Of a stretch of DNA of 64,000 nt, positions 17,595 to 25,115 are shown piece by piece. The notes beneath the pieces are model-generated. The model was not told where the DNA came from, ran no database searches, and was given only the letters and a program-made list of their open reading frames with translations. Source of the DNA: Nocardia suismassiliense (lineage in GTDB: Bacteria > Actinomycetota > Actinomycetes > Mycobacteriales > Mycobacteriaceae); NCBI RefSeq assembly GCF_900269665.1, contig NZ_LT985361.1, positions 478,965-542,964 of the forward strand, given 5' to 3'. The first letter of the stretch is position 1, and each line of letters opens with the position of its first letter. Made by a program: the position numbers and the translations under genes.

Positions 17595-18358
17595 GCCAGG
17601 TCAGTCGCGCACCGTTCGTCGTGGCGCACCGAGGTGCTTCGGCGGCGCGCCCCGAACACACCCTTGCCGCATACGAATTGGCGCTCCAGGAAGGCGCGGA
17701 CGGCGTCGAATGCGACGTCCGGCTGACCAGGGACGGGCATCTGGTGTGCGTGCACGACCGCACCGTCGACCGGACCTCCTCCGGTACCGGCCTCGTCAGC
17801 GAGATGACGCTGGACGAACTGAAGGAACTCGACTTCGGCGCCGACGGCGAAGCCGCGGAGGTGCTCACCCTCAGCGAGCTGATCACGTTGGTGCTCGATT
17901 GGCGCAGCAGGCCGACGAAGCTGTTCATCGAGACCAAACACCCGGTCCGCTACGGCGCGCTGGTGGAGAACAAGCTGCTGGCTGAACTGCAGCGGTTCGG
18001 CATCGCCACCCCCGCCTCCGCCGATCATTCCCGCGCGGTGGTCATGTCTTTCGCGGCCACCGCGGTCTGGCGGATCCGCCGGGCCGCGCCCCTGTTGCCG
18101 ACCGTGCTGCTCGGCGAATCGTCGCGTTACCTCGGCGGCGGCGCCGCGACCACGGTGGGCGCCACCGCCGTCGGCCCGTCGGTGAAGACGCTGCGCGACC
18201 ACCCCGAACTGGTCGACAAGGCCGCCGCCGCAGGCCGCGCCACCTACTGCTGGACCGTGGACGACCCCGACGACGTGCGCCTGTGCGCCGACCTCGGCGT
18301 CAGCTGGGTTGCTACCAACCACCCCGGACGGACCAAGGCGCTGCTCGACGCCGCCTGA
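17591..18358 (+). CDS. glpQ1: glycerophosphodiester phosphodiesterase
   Basis: 255 residues, a single GDPD TIM-barrel domain. The catalytic block is VVAHRGASAARPEHTLAAY, with the HRG motif and the Glu of PEHT, followed by GVECDVRLTRDG (Ca/Mg-binding Glu and Asp) and VCVHD with the second catalytic His. Later WTVDDPDDV is also conserved. It hydrolyses glycerophosphodiesters from phospholipid turnover to glycerol-3-phosphate and an alcohol. No signal peptide is seen, so a cytoplasmic location is likely. Translation is coupled to the DUF4328 gene through a GTGA overlap. Confidence 0.9.
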   Translation: MSQVSRAPFVVAHRGASAARPEHTLAAYELALQEGADGVECDVRLTRDGHLVCVHDRTVDRTSSGTGLVSEMTLDELKELDFGADGEAAEVLTLSELITLVLDWRSRPTKLFIETKHPVRYGALVENKLLAELQRFGIATPASADHSRAVVMSFAATAVWRIRRAAPLLPTVLLGESSRYLGGGAATTVGATAVGPSVKTLRDHPELVDKAAAAGRATYCWTVDDPDDVRLCADLGVSWVATNHPGRTKALLDAA

Positions 18359-18699
18359 TCCGCTCGAACGGGTTGGCGCCGCTGACCTTTGATGTAGTCC
18401 ATGCGTACCCGCTTCGCGCCCTTCTCGACCGACGGGCTGGCTACTCGGTGCCACGTCATCGCCCGAATCGGCGACGCCTGGGTTCGCTGCCCATCGGCGC
18501 CGCTCGACACACACGGGCTGACGAATAGGCGGCTTGACAGAGTTGGTCTGGCGACTAGTTCACCTCGCGTCGGCGGACCGGCGAACCAGGTTGTGCGCGT
18601 GCGCCGTTCAGCAGCGACCTGCCCGCGGCCGCGCCGAGCACCGTCCCGGTGCCGTGGCGCGCGGGGTGGCGGAGCGCACACCATGTAGGTTGACCCCCC
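18359..18699. other. intergenic region with promoter of DUF5926 gene
   Basis: No coding frame is convincing. At the right end TAGGTT (18686-18691) lies eight bases before GTG 18700 with no ribosome-binding site, a leaderless-type -10. Nothing else is recognised. Confidence 0.5.
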
Positions 18700-19620
18700 G
18701 TGGGTAAGAGCAAGCGCAATAGTCCTAAGCCCGGAGGGAACCGGGCACAGCGTCTCGCCGAGCGGAAGGTGGCGCTCGAGCAGGCGGCGCAGTCCGTCTC
18801 GCGTCCCTTCGAGGGGCTGGCCGCGGAGTGCGATCTGGTCGCGCTGTGCGAGTTCGTGCCGTCGGCGACCGCCGAACTGAAGCTGGCTTCCAGTGTCGCC
18901 GCCGAGCGTTCGGTCGTGCTCGCCACCGTGCTACCGGGTGCGGTGGCCGCGCTGGTGCGGGCCGGCGAGCCGCCGAGCGGCTACGTCGGCGCGCAGGTGC
19001 AGTTCCAAGGCGCCGACCTGGGCGCCGATATCGCGGCCGCCATCCTGTGGACGCAGTCCGCCGAGCCCGGTGACTCGCTGGCCTCGGTGGAGAGCGTCGC
19101 GGGCGGTCCTCGCCTGGCCGACGTGATCGATCCCGCTGCGCCGCTGGACATCACGGTGCACCAGGACTTCGACTGGTGGGTGCCGGAGGGCGTGCAGCCC
19201 GACCCGCAGGTCGCCGCGACCATCGAGCAGGCCAAGCTGGCGATCAAGCCGTCCGCCCGGATCGTGCTCGGCCCGGACGCGGTCGGCGCGGCGTGGTGGG
19301 TGGACGCCGGCGAGAAGGCGCACATCCGCTGGGTTCGCCCGGAGAACGAGGACGACCTGATGCTGGCGCTGGCTCGGTTGCACGCCGCGGGTGGTCTGCA
19401 GCTCGGCGAGGGCTCCCGGTTCGCGGGCTCGTTCCGCACGCACGGTGTGCTCGTCCCGGTCTTCGATCTGGATCCGGAGATGCACGCCGACGAATGGGCC
19501 AAGCCTGCTCAGGAATTCGACGCTCGGCTGGCCGAGGCGCTGGCTTCGGACGCGCCGTTGACCGCCGGTGAACGTCGGTCGCGGGATGGCCTGCGGTCGC
19601 GTCAGGTGACTTTGCGCTGA
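18700..19620 (+). CDS. DUF5926 family protein
   Basis: 306 residues from GTG 18700 (MGKSKRNSPKPGGNRAQRLA). The first 25 residues are Lys/Arg-rich, resembling nucleic-acid-associated tails, and the remainder is a soluble mixed alpha/beta protein with a conserved HQDFDWWVPEG centre and VRPENEDDLMLALARL segment. I recognise the actinobacterial DUF5926 family, which has no assigned function. It appears monocistronic, with a leaderless-type promoter and a hairpin about 200 bases downstream that it shares with the convergent ferritin gene. Confidence 0.75.
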   Translation: MGKSKRNSPKPGGNRAQRLAERKVALEQAAQSVSRPFEGLAAECDLVALCEFVPSATAELKLASSVAAERSVVLATVLPGAVAALVRAGEPPSGYVGAQVQFQGADLGADIAAAILWTQSAEPGDSLASVESVAGGPRLADVIDPAAPLDITVHQDFDWWVPEGVQPDPQVAATIEQAKLAIKPSARIVLGPDAVGAAWWVDAGEKAHIRWVRPENEDDLMLALARLHAAGGLQLGEGSRFAGSFRTHGVLVPVFDLDPEMHADEWAKPAQEFDARLAEALASDAPLTAGERRSRDGLRSRQVTLR

Positions 19621-19815
19621 ATTGCGGTGCACCAGTAGGAGAATTCAGCGAAAAACGGTCCGGCTAATTGCGCGGCCCGTTACTCCTGCCGAAAAGCGGT
19701 GCAGGTGAGCGCGGTCTCACGGACAGCGCGGCAGAAGAAACCGTGGACGTTATTCTTCGGCCGCTGAAATCGCTGCTCAGCACCGTGGGCGCTCAGTAGA
19801 ACAGTGATAAACGGC

Positions 19816-19850
19816 AACAGGCCCAGCTCGTCGCGCGAGCTGGGCCTGTT
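19816..19850. terminator. bidirectional hairpin between DUF5926 and ferritin genes
   Basis: AACAGGCCCAGCTCG at 19816-19830 pairs perfectly with its complement at 19836-19850 across the five-base loop TCGCG. It lies 23 bases beyond the end of the convergent ferritin gene. Confidence 0.85.
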
Positions 19851-19872
19851 CGCTATTGATGGGTGACGCCTA

Positions 19873-20433
19873 TCAGACGGATCCACCCGCTGCCGAAGGG
19901 GCACCGGAAGTATCGCTGGGACCACTCATTTCCCGGGCGATGAACTCTTCCAGATCGAACAGGTTGGATCCGGCGCGCTCGGCAATGGTGAGCAGGGTGG
20001 TCATGTTGGCGACCTCCTCGACCTGCTCCTTCAGGAACCACTGCATGAACTGCTCGCCCAGGTAATCGCCCTCTTCGCGGGCGGTGCTGGCCAGCTGGAT
20101 GATCTGGTCGGTGACCGTCTTCTCCTGGGCGAGGGCGAGCGCGATCGGCTCGTGCACATTCTCGAACTTGGATTTGGCGGCGTCGATGCCGGACAGCTCG
20201 ACACTGATGTCCCGGTCGAGGAAGTACTGCACGATCATCATCGCGTGGTTGCGTTCTTCCACCGCCTGCGCATAGAAACGCTTGGCCAACTGGGGCAGAT
20301 CAGCATTGTCGAACCACACCGCGATGGCGATGTATTGATGTTCGGCATTGAATTCATGCCTGATCTGATCATGGAGCAGGCCGTGGAATTTGCTGCGTGG
20401 GGACTCCGGATGGCTGGACATAGTAGCTGACAT
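19873..20433 (-). CDS. bfrB: ferritin (BfrB-type, ferroxidase-competent)
   Basis: 186 residues, closely similar to M. tuberculosis BfrB. Aligning by conserved spacing, the ferroxidase ligands are Glu27 (HEF), Glu60 and His63 (EERNH), Glu104 (QEKT) and the EQVEE helix, all present. It oxidises Fe(II) and stores it as a mineral inside a 24-subunit shell in the cytoplasm. The C-terminal tail GAPSAAGG matches the tail of BfrB. A possible IdeR box lies 42-60 bases upstream. A second, altered ferritin gene starts upstream on the same strand, 60 bases away. Confidence 0.95.
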   Translation of the reverse strand: MSATMSSHPESPRSKFHGLLHDQIRHEFNAEHQYIAIAVWFDNADLPQLAKRFYAQAVEERNHAMMIVQYFLDRDISVELSGIDAAKSKFENVHEPIALALAQEKTVTDQIIQLASTAREEGDYLGEQFMQWFLKEQVEEVANMTTLLTIAERAGSNLFDLEEFIAREMSGPSDTSGAPSAAGGSV

Positions 20434-20474
20434 TAGCGCTGGTCAAGGCGCGTGTCATCCAAGTGCAACCTTAT

Positions 20475-20493
20475 TGAGGCTAGTATTGCCTAA
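20475..20493 (-). promoter_or_regulatory. possible IdeR iron box before bfrB
   Basis: TGAGGCTAGTATTGCCTAA matches 13 of 19 positions of the mycobacterial IdeR consensus TTAGGTTAGGCTAACCTAA. It lies between the two ferritin genes, 42 bases upstream of the bfrB ATG. Iron-loaded IdeR activates bfrB in mycobacteria through such upstream boxes; here it is a candidate only. Confidence 0.4.
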
Positions 20494-21042
20494 TTAATTC
20501 TTCGCTGTGCCAGCCATTCTCGGGGTCGCGTTGTCGATGCGCTGCGGCACCCGGAGTTCGCGCGCGATGAAGTCCTCGACGTCGAACAGGTTGTCCGCCG
20601 CCCGGTCGATGACGGTCAGCAGCGTGGTCATTCTGGCGACGTCTTCGACCTGTTCCTTCAGGAACCATTGCACGAAGCGCTCGCCGAGATAGTCGCCCGA
20701 TTCGCGGGCGGCACGAGCGAGCCCGGTGATCTGCGTGCTGCGGTGCTGCTCGGTCTCCAGCAGGAAAGCTATTGCGGCGCGGGGTGATTCGAAGGTCGAC
20801 TGGATCTCGTCCAGTCCGCCGATCCGGACGTCGAGATCACGGTCGAGCAGATACTGGACCATCCGCAATGCGTGTGCGCGCTGCTCCTCGGACTTGCCGT
20901 AGCAGTGTCTGGCCAACTGCGGCAACCGATTCGCGTCCAGGTACACGGCGGCGGCGAGATACTGCTGCGCTGCCGTGAACCCGTGACGAATCTGTGCGGT
21001 GAGCAGAGTCGGGAAGGGGCGATCGAGCTCGGTGTCCGGCAT
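20494..21042 (-). CDS. ferritin paralogue with altered ferroxidase centre
   Basis: 182 residues, aligning without gaps to the neighbouring BfrB through the four-helix bundle (QIRH...QQY, LPQLAR, VQYLLDRDL, QWFLKEQVEDVARM). Two ferroxidase ligands are replaced: the first-helix Glu is Gly21 (RHGF) and the Glu of the ExxH motif is Gln54 (EEQRAH); His57, Glu98 and the EQVED helix remain. It should still form or join ferritin shells but probably oxidises iron poorly, comparable to animal L-chains. It starts 10 bases after the LCP gene and ends 60 bases before bfrB, so it may share the LCP transcript. Confidence 0.88.
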   Translation of the reverse strand: MPDTELDRPFPTLLTAQIRHGFTAAQQYLAAAVYLDANRLPQLARHCYGKSEEQRAHALRMVQYLLDRDLDVRIGGLDEIQSTFESPRAAIAFLLETEQHRSTQITGLARAARESGDYLGERFVQWFLKEQVEDVARMTTLLTVIDRAADNLFDVEDFIARELRVPQRIDNATPRMAGTAKN

Positions 21043-21052
21043 GTGACCGACG

Positions 21053-22381
21053 CTACCTCGTCAGCAGGTCCTCCGGAATCGGACGGTCGGAAGCGAGCGC
21101 ATCGAAGAACTGGCTCGCCTTGTTCTTGTCCCACACCAGCACATTGCCGCTGTCGGTATCGGCGAACCGGCCGATCGGCACCGTCGTCGCCACCGTGTCA
21201 CCGCGCATCGCCCAGCCGAGTTGCGCCAGGTGCCAGATGTGGTCGCCGTCGTCGACCTTCAGCGACTTCACCGTGTCGGAGGCCAACGGCCACAGCTTGA
21301 ACGGATTGACCAGGGTTGAAGTGCTGGTCGCCTTCTTCACCAGGGCGGCCATGAAGATGCGCTGATTATTGATGCGATCCAGGTCGGCGAGCGCGGTCGC
21401 GCGGCTGCGCACGAAACCGAGTGCCTCCGGGCCGCTCAGCTTCTGGCAGCCTGCGGGCAGGTTGATCCCGGCCAGCGGATCGTCGATGGCCGTCGGCAGG
21501 CAGACGTCGATGCCACCGAGCGCGTCGACGACGCCGGCGAAACCGCTGAATCCGATCTGCGCGTAGTGGTCGATGCGCACGCCGGTGGCGATCTCGACGG
21601 TTTGCACGAGCAACTGCGGCCCGCCGATGGCGAAGGCGGCATTGAGCTTGTCCTGGCCGTTGCCGGGAATACTGACGTAGGAGTCGCGCGGCAGGCTGAC
21701 CATGGTGGTATTTCCCGACTTCGGGATGTGCACCAGCATGATCGTGTCGGTGCGCTCCGGGCCGACCTCGCCGCCGGTGGCGAGCTCCTGTTCCTGCTCG
21801 GGTGTCAGGCCCGCCCGGCCATCCGAGCCGACGATCAGCCAGTTGGTGCCGGGGGTGTCGCCGAGCCGCTCGGAGTAGTTGGCCAGTGCGGGGATGCGGG
21901 TCAGCGAGCCGTCGAGTTTCACGATGGCGCCGATGGCGGCCAGCACGAGCACCAGCAGCAGGACCAGGAACCAGCGGAAATAGTGGCGCTTGCGGCGCGG
22001 CCGCGGGGCGCGGGCCTGCCGTTCGCCACGCGATGGACCGGGGGGCGGTGGCGGCGGACTCCCGCGACGCGGCCGGGGCCGCTGCGGTGGCGGGCCCTCG
22101 CGATAGGGCACCGGCTGCTGGGTGGGCGCGTGCGTGGGGCCGCCGCGGGGCTTGTCGAGCGGCGGTGGCCGCCGCGACACCGCGGGTTCCGGCGGCACCT
22201 GCGAATACGCGAGCGGTTGGTGCGGGCCGCCGCGGCGCAGCACCTGCGTCGGCTCGATGTACGGCGACTGCGGGTCGACCGGCGGTCCGGCGCGGCGCGG
22301 TCCGGGGCGCGGCATCGGCGGCTGACCGGGCGGCGGCACCCGGCGCATCCGTGCGCGGTACTGGGGGTCGTCGCCATTCAT
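21053..22381 (-). CDS. LytR-CpsA-Psr (LCP) family cell-wall ligase
   Basis: About 442 residues from ATG 22381 (MNGDDPQYRARM). The first 130 residues are an unusually Pro/Arg-rich cytoplasmic tail, followed by one transmembrane helix at about 136-154 and an extracellular LCP domain. That domain shows DTIMLVHIP, TTMVSLPRDSYV, the Arg-rich GFVRSRATALADLDRINNQR segment, all characteristic of enzymes that attach polyprenyl-linked polymers such as arabinogalactan to peptidoglycan. No LytR_C domain follows. M. tuberculosis has a short LCP-like gene, Rv3840, next to bfrB, so this may be the intact version. Confidence 0.88.
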   Translation of the reverse strand: MNGDDPQYRARMRRVPPPGQPPMPRPGPRRAGPPVDPQSPYIEPTQVLRRGGPHQPLAYSQVPPEPAVSRRPPPLDKPRGGPTHAPTQQPVPYREGPPPQRPRPRRGSPPPPPPGPSRGERQARAPRPRRKRHYFRWFLVLLLVLVLAAIGAIVKLDGSLTRIPALANYSERLGDTPGTNWLIVGSDGRAGLTPEQEQELATGGEVGPERTDTIMLVHIPKSGNTTMVSLPRDSYVSIPGNGQDKLNAAFAIGGPQLLVQTVEIATGVRIDHYAQIGFSGFAGVVDALGGIDVCLPTAIDDPLAGINLPAGCQKLSGPEALGFVRSRATALADLDRINNQRIFMAALVKKATSTSTLVNPFKLWPLASDTVKSLKVDDGDHIWHLAQLGWAMRGDTVATTVPIGRFADTDSGNVLVWDKNKASQFFDALASDRPIPEDLLTR

Positions 22382-22709
22382 CACTGAGACTCTACTTATC
22401 GCTCGTCGTTCGGGTCGGTGGTGCGACGGATGATCTCGATCCGGTCCGAGCGTTGTCCTGCCCCGTCGGCACGCGGGCATCGCCCCGGTCGCAGTGCCCG
22501 TCCGCCCGCGCACTCTCTATGAATTCGCCGGCACCCCGGCAGTGTTATCGCCGGACGGAGAACAGTTCGGTCACGGTAGCTGGCCGGGTGTATCGGGGCA
22601 GGTGAGCGGAGTCCCGGCCGAGTCGGTGTTGCGGCATCGGGTGTGACGAAAGGCGCGGCGCGCGGGGCGTGCGCCGCGGCGGTGGCGGCGGGGCAATAGA
22701 TTCGAGCCC
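22382..22709. other. divergent intergenic region
   Basis: No gene is seen. TAGATT at 22697-22702 lies seven bases before the ATG at 22710 and is a leaderless-type -10. The promoter of the LCP gene should lie in the left half, where I see no clear motif. Confidence 0.45.
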
Positions 22710-23504
22710 ATGCGTGGTGAGTCCGGGGCCGAGCGGGGCGAGGCCGAGGTGACGGAGCGGGAGCGGCTCGGGATCAAACTCGAGATCGCGGTCGTGCTGG
22801 TGGTCACCTTCGGGTTGAGCGGGCTCAATGCGGGGCTGTCGCTGGTGGAGAGCGCGCTCTCGCCCGGCGGGGTGGGTGGGCGCACCGTCGCGCTGAATCC
22901 GTCGCGGTCCGCCCAGTCGACCATCGACCTGCTGTTCCAGCTGCTGAGTGTGGCGCGCCTGGCCGGGTGGGCGGCGCTCGGCCTGTACCTGTTGTGGCGC
23001 AGCGGGATCGGGCCGCGCCTGATCGGGCTGGCGGCCCGGCTGCGGTGGCGCGCGGATGTCGTGCCCGGACTGGTGCTCGCCGCCATCATCGGGCTGCCCG
23101 GCCTCGGTCTGTATCTGATCGCGCACACCATGGGGGTGAGCGTCACGATCGTGCCCGCGTCGCTCGGCGACCACTGGTGGCGGCTGCCCGCGCTGATCCT
23201 GTCCGCCTGCGCGAACTCGCTGGCCGAGGAGATCATCGTGGTCGCCTACCTGATCACCCGCTTGCGCAAACTCGGCTGGTCGGAGAACTCGTCGCTGCTC
23301 GCGTCGGCCCTACTGCGCGGCAGCTACCACCTGTACCAGGGTCTCGGCGGCGGCCTCGGAAACCTGGTGATGGGCTTGATCTTCGGCCGCTACTGGCAGC
23401 GCACGAACAAGCTGTGGCCGCTGATCCTCGCCCACGCCACCATCGACGCGGTCGCCTACCTGGGTTACATGCTCCTGCGCGGCCACGTGTCCTGGCTGCC
23501 GTAA
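22710..23504 (+). CDS. CPBP family intramembrane glutamic endopeptidase
   Basis: 264 residues with about seven transmembrane helices. The Abi/CAAX-protease motifs are present in order: the EE pair in SLAEEIIVVAYL (motif 1), RGSYHLYQG with the catalytic His (motif 2), and LAHATIDAVA (motif 3). Members cleave prenylated or other membrane substrates, or confer bacteriocin self-immunity; the substrate here is unknown. It is a single gene with its own leaderless-type promoter. A degenerate copy of its last 60-odd bases follows at 23577-23644. Confidence 0.87.
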   Translation: MRGESGAERGEAEVTERERLGIKLEIAVVLVVTFGLSGLNAGLSLVESALSPGGVGGRTVALNPSRSAQSTIDLLFQLLSVARLAGWAALGLYLLWRSGIGPRLIGLAARLRWRADVVPGLVLAAIIGLPGLGLYLIAHTMGVSVTIVPASLGDHWWRLPALILSACANSLAEEIIVVAYLITRLRKLGWSENSSLLASALLRGSYHLYQGLGGGLGNLVMGLIFGRYWQRTNKLWPLILAHATIDAVAYLGYMLLRGHVSWLP

Positions 23505-23576
23505 CAAGCACTCTGGCGGTCGCGGACATACCGCGCACGACGTACACCTGCACTGCACGCGAACCATTCCTAGCGC

Positions 23577-23644
23577 ATGCACCATCGACGTGGTCGACTC
23601 CTGGGCTACTCAGTGCTGCGTCGCCACGTGTCCTGGCTGCCGTA
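23577..23644 (+). pseudogene. degenerate duplicated 3' end of a CPBP protease gene
   Basis: This segment repeats the end of the intact gene. CCACGTGTCCTGGCTGCCGT followed by AA occurs both at 23483-23504 and 23623-23644, and ACCATCGACG at 23581 mirrors 23439. Translated back from the TAA it reads LLGYSVLRRHVSWLP, against YLGYMLLRGHVSWLP in the intact gene, with indels upstream and no open reading frame. It is best explained as the remnant of a paralogous or tandemly duplicated CPBP gene. Confidence 0.75.
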
Positions 23645-23687
23645 AACGATCAGGCAAACGATCGAGTCGAGCGCTGCGGCCGGCGGT

Positions 23688-24455
23688 TCAGATGCGACGG
23701 AGTCCGTTAAGGAACGGGCAACCCGCCAGGGTGCGTACCGCGCGGCTGAGCGACTCGATGTCGTCGGCGGGGGAGTTGAACGGCAGCCGGAAGTCGTGGT
23801 CCCCGTCGCGGCCCTCGACGCGCAGGGTGAGACCGTAGCGGTCGATGGCGAGCGGGTGCACGATGCCGTGCTGGAGCCGGGGCGGCAGGTGCCTGGCCAG
23901 CTGTGCGACGACGTCCGCGTGGTCGGCGTCCATGTGCAGCAGCCAGGCGGATTCCAAGGCGCAGAACGGATCCGGTTGTGCCACCCGTAGTTCGTCGATG
24001 CTCACCGATTCGGCGCCGGTCGAGTCGGCGACCACCGCGGAGTTGATCACCAGCCGCAGCAGGGTCGCGGTGTGTCCGACGTCGAGCAGGCCCGGGTCCG
24101 GGTTCTCCTTGGCGACCTCGCCGGCCAGCGCCCGCTGCGCCTGCGCGGGCACCGCGCGCACCCAGCCGCGCAGCCAGACCAGCGCTCGCACGGGTTCGCG
24201 CAAGGGCAGCGGGGCGTGATCGGTGAGCTCCAAGACCGCGGGCGCGCCCGCGTCCGGTGAGTTGCCTGCCACCAACGCCGCCACCGACGTGGTCGGGACC
24301 GCGATCACCGCGTCGCCGCACTCGCGCACGTGATGCACCGAGACGGGCGTCGGATCGATGCCGGGCATGGCCAGCACCGCCTGTTCCGCATGCGCGCACG
24401 CGCTGCGAACCCGCTCGGCGGTGGACGGTGGGACGGTCGGTGTCGGACGCGGCAT
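23688..24455 (-). CDS. DUF2470 domain protein, probable IdeR-regulated
   Basis: About 255 residues from ATG 24455, preceded by GGAGG at proper spacing. The C-terminal DUF2470 domain includes ESAWLLHMDADHADVVAQL, the helix found in the haem-utilisation HugZ/HutZ family and plant relatives, and ends with VRTLAGCPFLNGLRR. The N-terminal half is a pyridoxamine-oxidase-like split barrel in appearance. The length and position next to pheA match Rv3839, an iron-repressed IdeR target of M. tuberculosis as I recall. The near-consensus iron box 46 bases upstream supports this. A haem or iron role is inferred. Confidence 0.82.
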   Translation of the reverse strand: MPRPTPTVPPSTAERVRSACAHAEQAVLAMPGIDPTPVSVHHVRECGDAVIAVPTTSVAALVAGNSPDAGAPAVLELTDHAPLPLREPVRALVWLRGWVRAVPAQAQRALAGEVAKENPDPGLLDVGHTATLLRLVINSAVVADSTGAESVSIDELRVAQPDPFCALESAWLLHMDADHADVVAQLARHLPPRLQHGIVHPLAIDRYGLTLRVEGRDGDHDFRLPFNSPADDIESLSRAVRTLAGCPFLNGLRRI

Positions 24456-24500
24456 GCAAACCTCCGTGGTCGGGCGTTGTTCGCCTTGCTCGGCGCTCAA

Positions 24501-24519
24501 TTAGGTTACCCTAAGCTAA
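24501..24519. promoter_or_regulatory. IdeR iron box
   Basis: TTAGGTTACCCTAAGCTAA matches 16 of 19 positions of the mycobacterial IdeR consensus TTAGGTTAGGCTAACCTAA. It lies 46 bases upstream of the DUF2470 start and about 107 bases upstream of the divergent gene at 24626. Iron-loaded IdeR should repress the DUF2470 gene; the second gene may also be affected. Confidence 0.88.
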
Positions 24520-24613
24520 GTGACGAGCGGAACATGCGCAAGCGTTCGCCCCACGCTGATCCTGAGAATTCGCTGCCCGTTGCACGGCCGAACTCCGCAC
24601 CGCACCTGGTTGT

Positions 24614-24619
24614 TACGGT
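24614..24619 (+). promoter_or_regulatory. candidate -10 hexamer for gene 24626 (leaderless)
   Basis: TACGGT lies six bases before GTG 24626, identical in sequence and spacing to the element before the SDR gene at 10271. Confidence 0.5.
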
Positions 24620-24625
24620 GGATCG

Positions 24626-25066
24626 GTGGCGCACGGAGAAGAAACACCTGGCGAACCGGTACTCATCGCCTTGACGGCACCCGCCCGGCGCAGCATCGTC
24701 GACGACCTGGTGCGCGTCCCGACCACAGGCGACTCGGCCCCGATCCTGGACGCTGACGCTCCCGACGCGGACATCGCCGACTTCCTGGCTGCCATCGTGC
24801 ACACCGACACCGGCTTCATCGCCCGAACCTCCGCGGGCCCCCGCGCCCTTGCGATCGTCGCCGCCACTGCCGCCGCCCTCTGCGGTGAAGACATCCGCAC
24901 CGCACTCAGTACCCCGGACACCGCGTTCCTGAACGCACTGAAACCGCCTGCGGTAGAAGCTCTGCGAACCGTCCTGCTCGCCATCGAGACCGAGCACCCC
25001 GACGAAGTAACCCACGCCCTCGCCCCGCTCGCGCGCAACAGTGAAAGGCGTGGTGAAAAGGGTTAG
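24626..25066 (+). CDS. hypothetical protein
   Basis: 146 residues from GTG 24626. It is an Ala/Thr-rich soluble helical protein without signal peptide, cysteine cluster or recognisable catalytic motif. I do not recognise a family. It is divergent from the IdeR-controlled DUF2470 gene and ends 49 bases before pheA on the same strand. Codon and base composition look like the neighbours, which supports a real gene. The alternative, a spurious frame, is less likely because of the -10 element and the lack of a competing frame. Confidence 0.5.
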   Translation: MAHGEETPGEPVLIALTAPARRSIVDDLVRVPTTGDSAPILDADAPDADIADFLAAIVHTDTGFIARTSAGPRALAIVAATAAALCGEDIRTALSTPDTAFLNALKPPAVEALRTVLLAIETEHPDEVTHALAPLARNSERRGEKG

Positions 25067-25102
25067 CCGGTAAATACCGGGAGCGCCGGTCGCGGACGCA
25101 AG

Positions 25103-25108
25103 TAAGGT
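25103..25108 (+). promoter_or_regulatory. candidate -10 hexamer of pheA (leaderless)
   Basis: TAAGGT lies seven bases before the pheA GTG with no Shine-Dalgarno in between. Confidence 0.5.
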
Positions 25109-25115
25109 CGTAACC

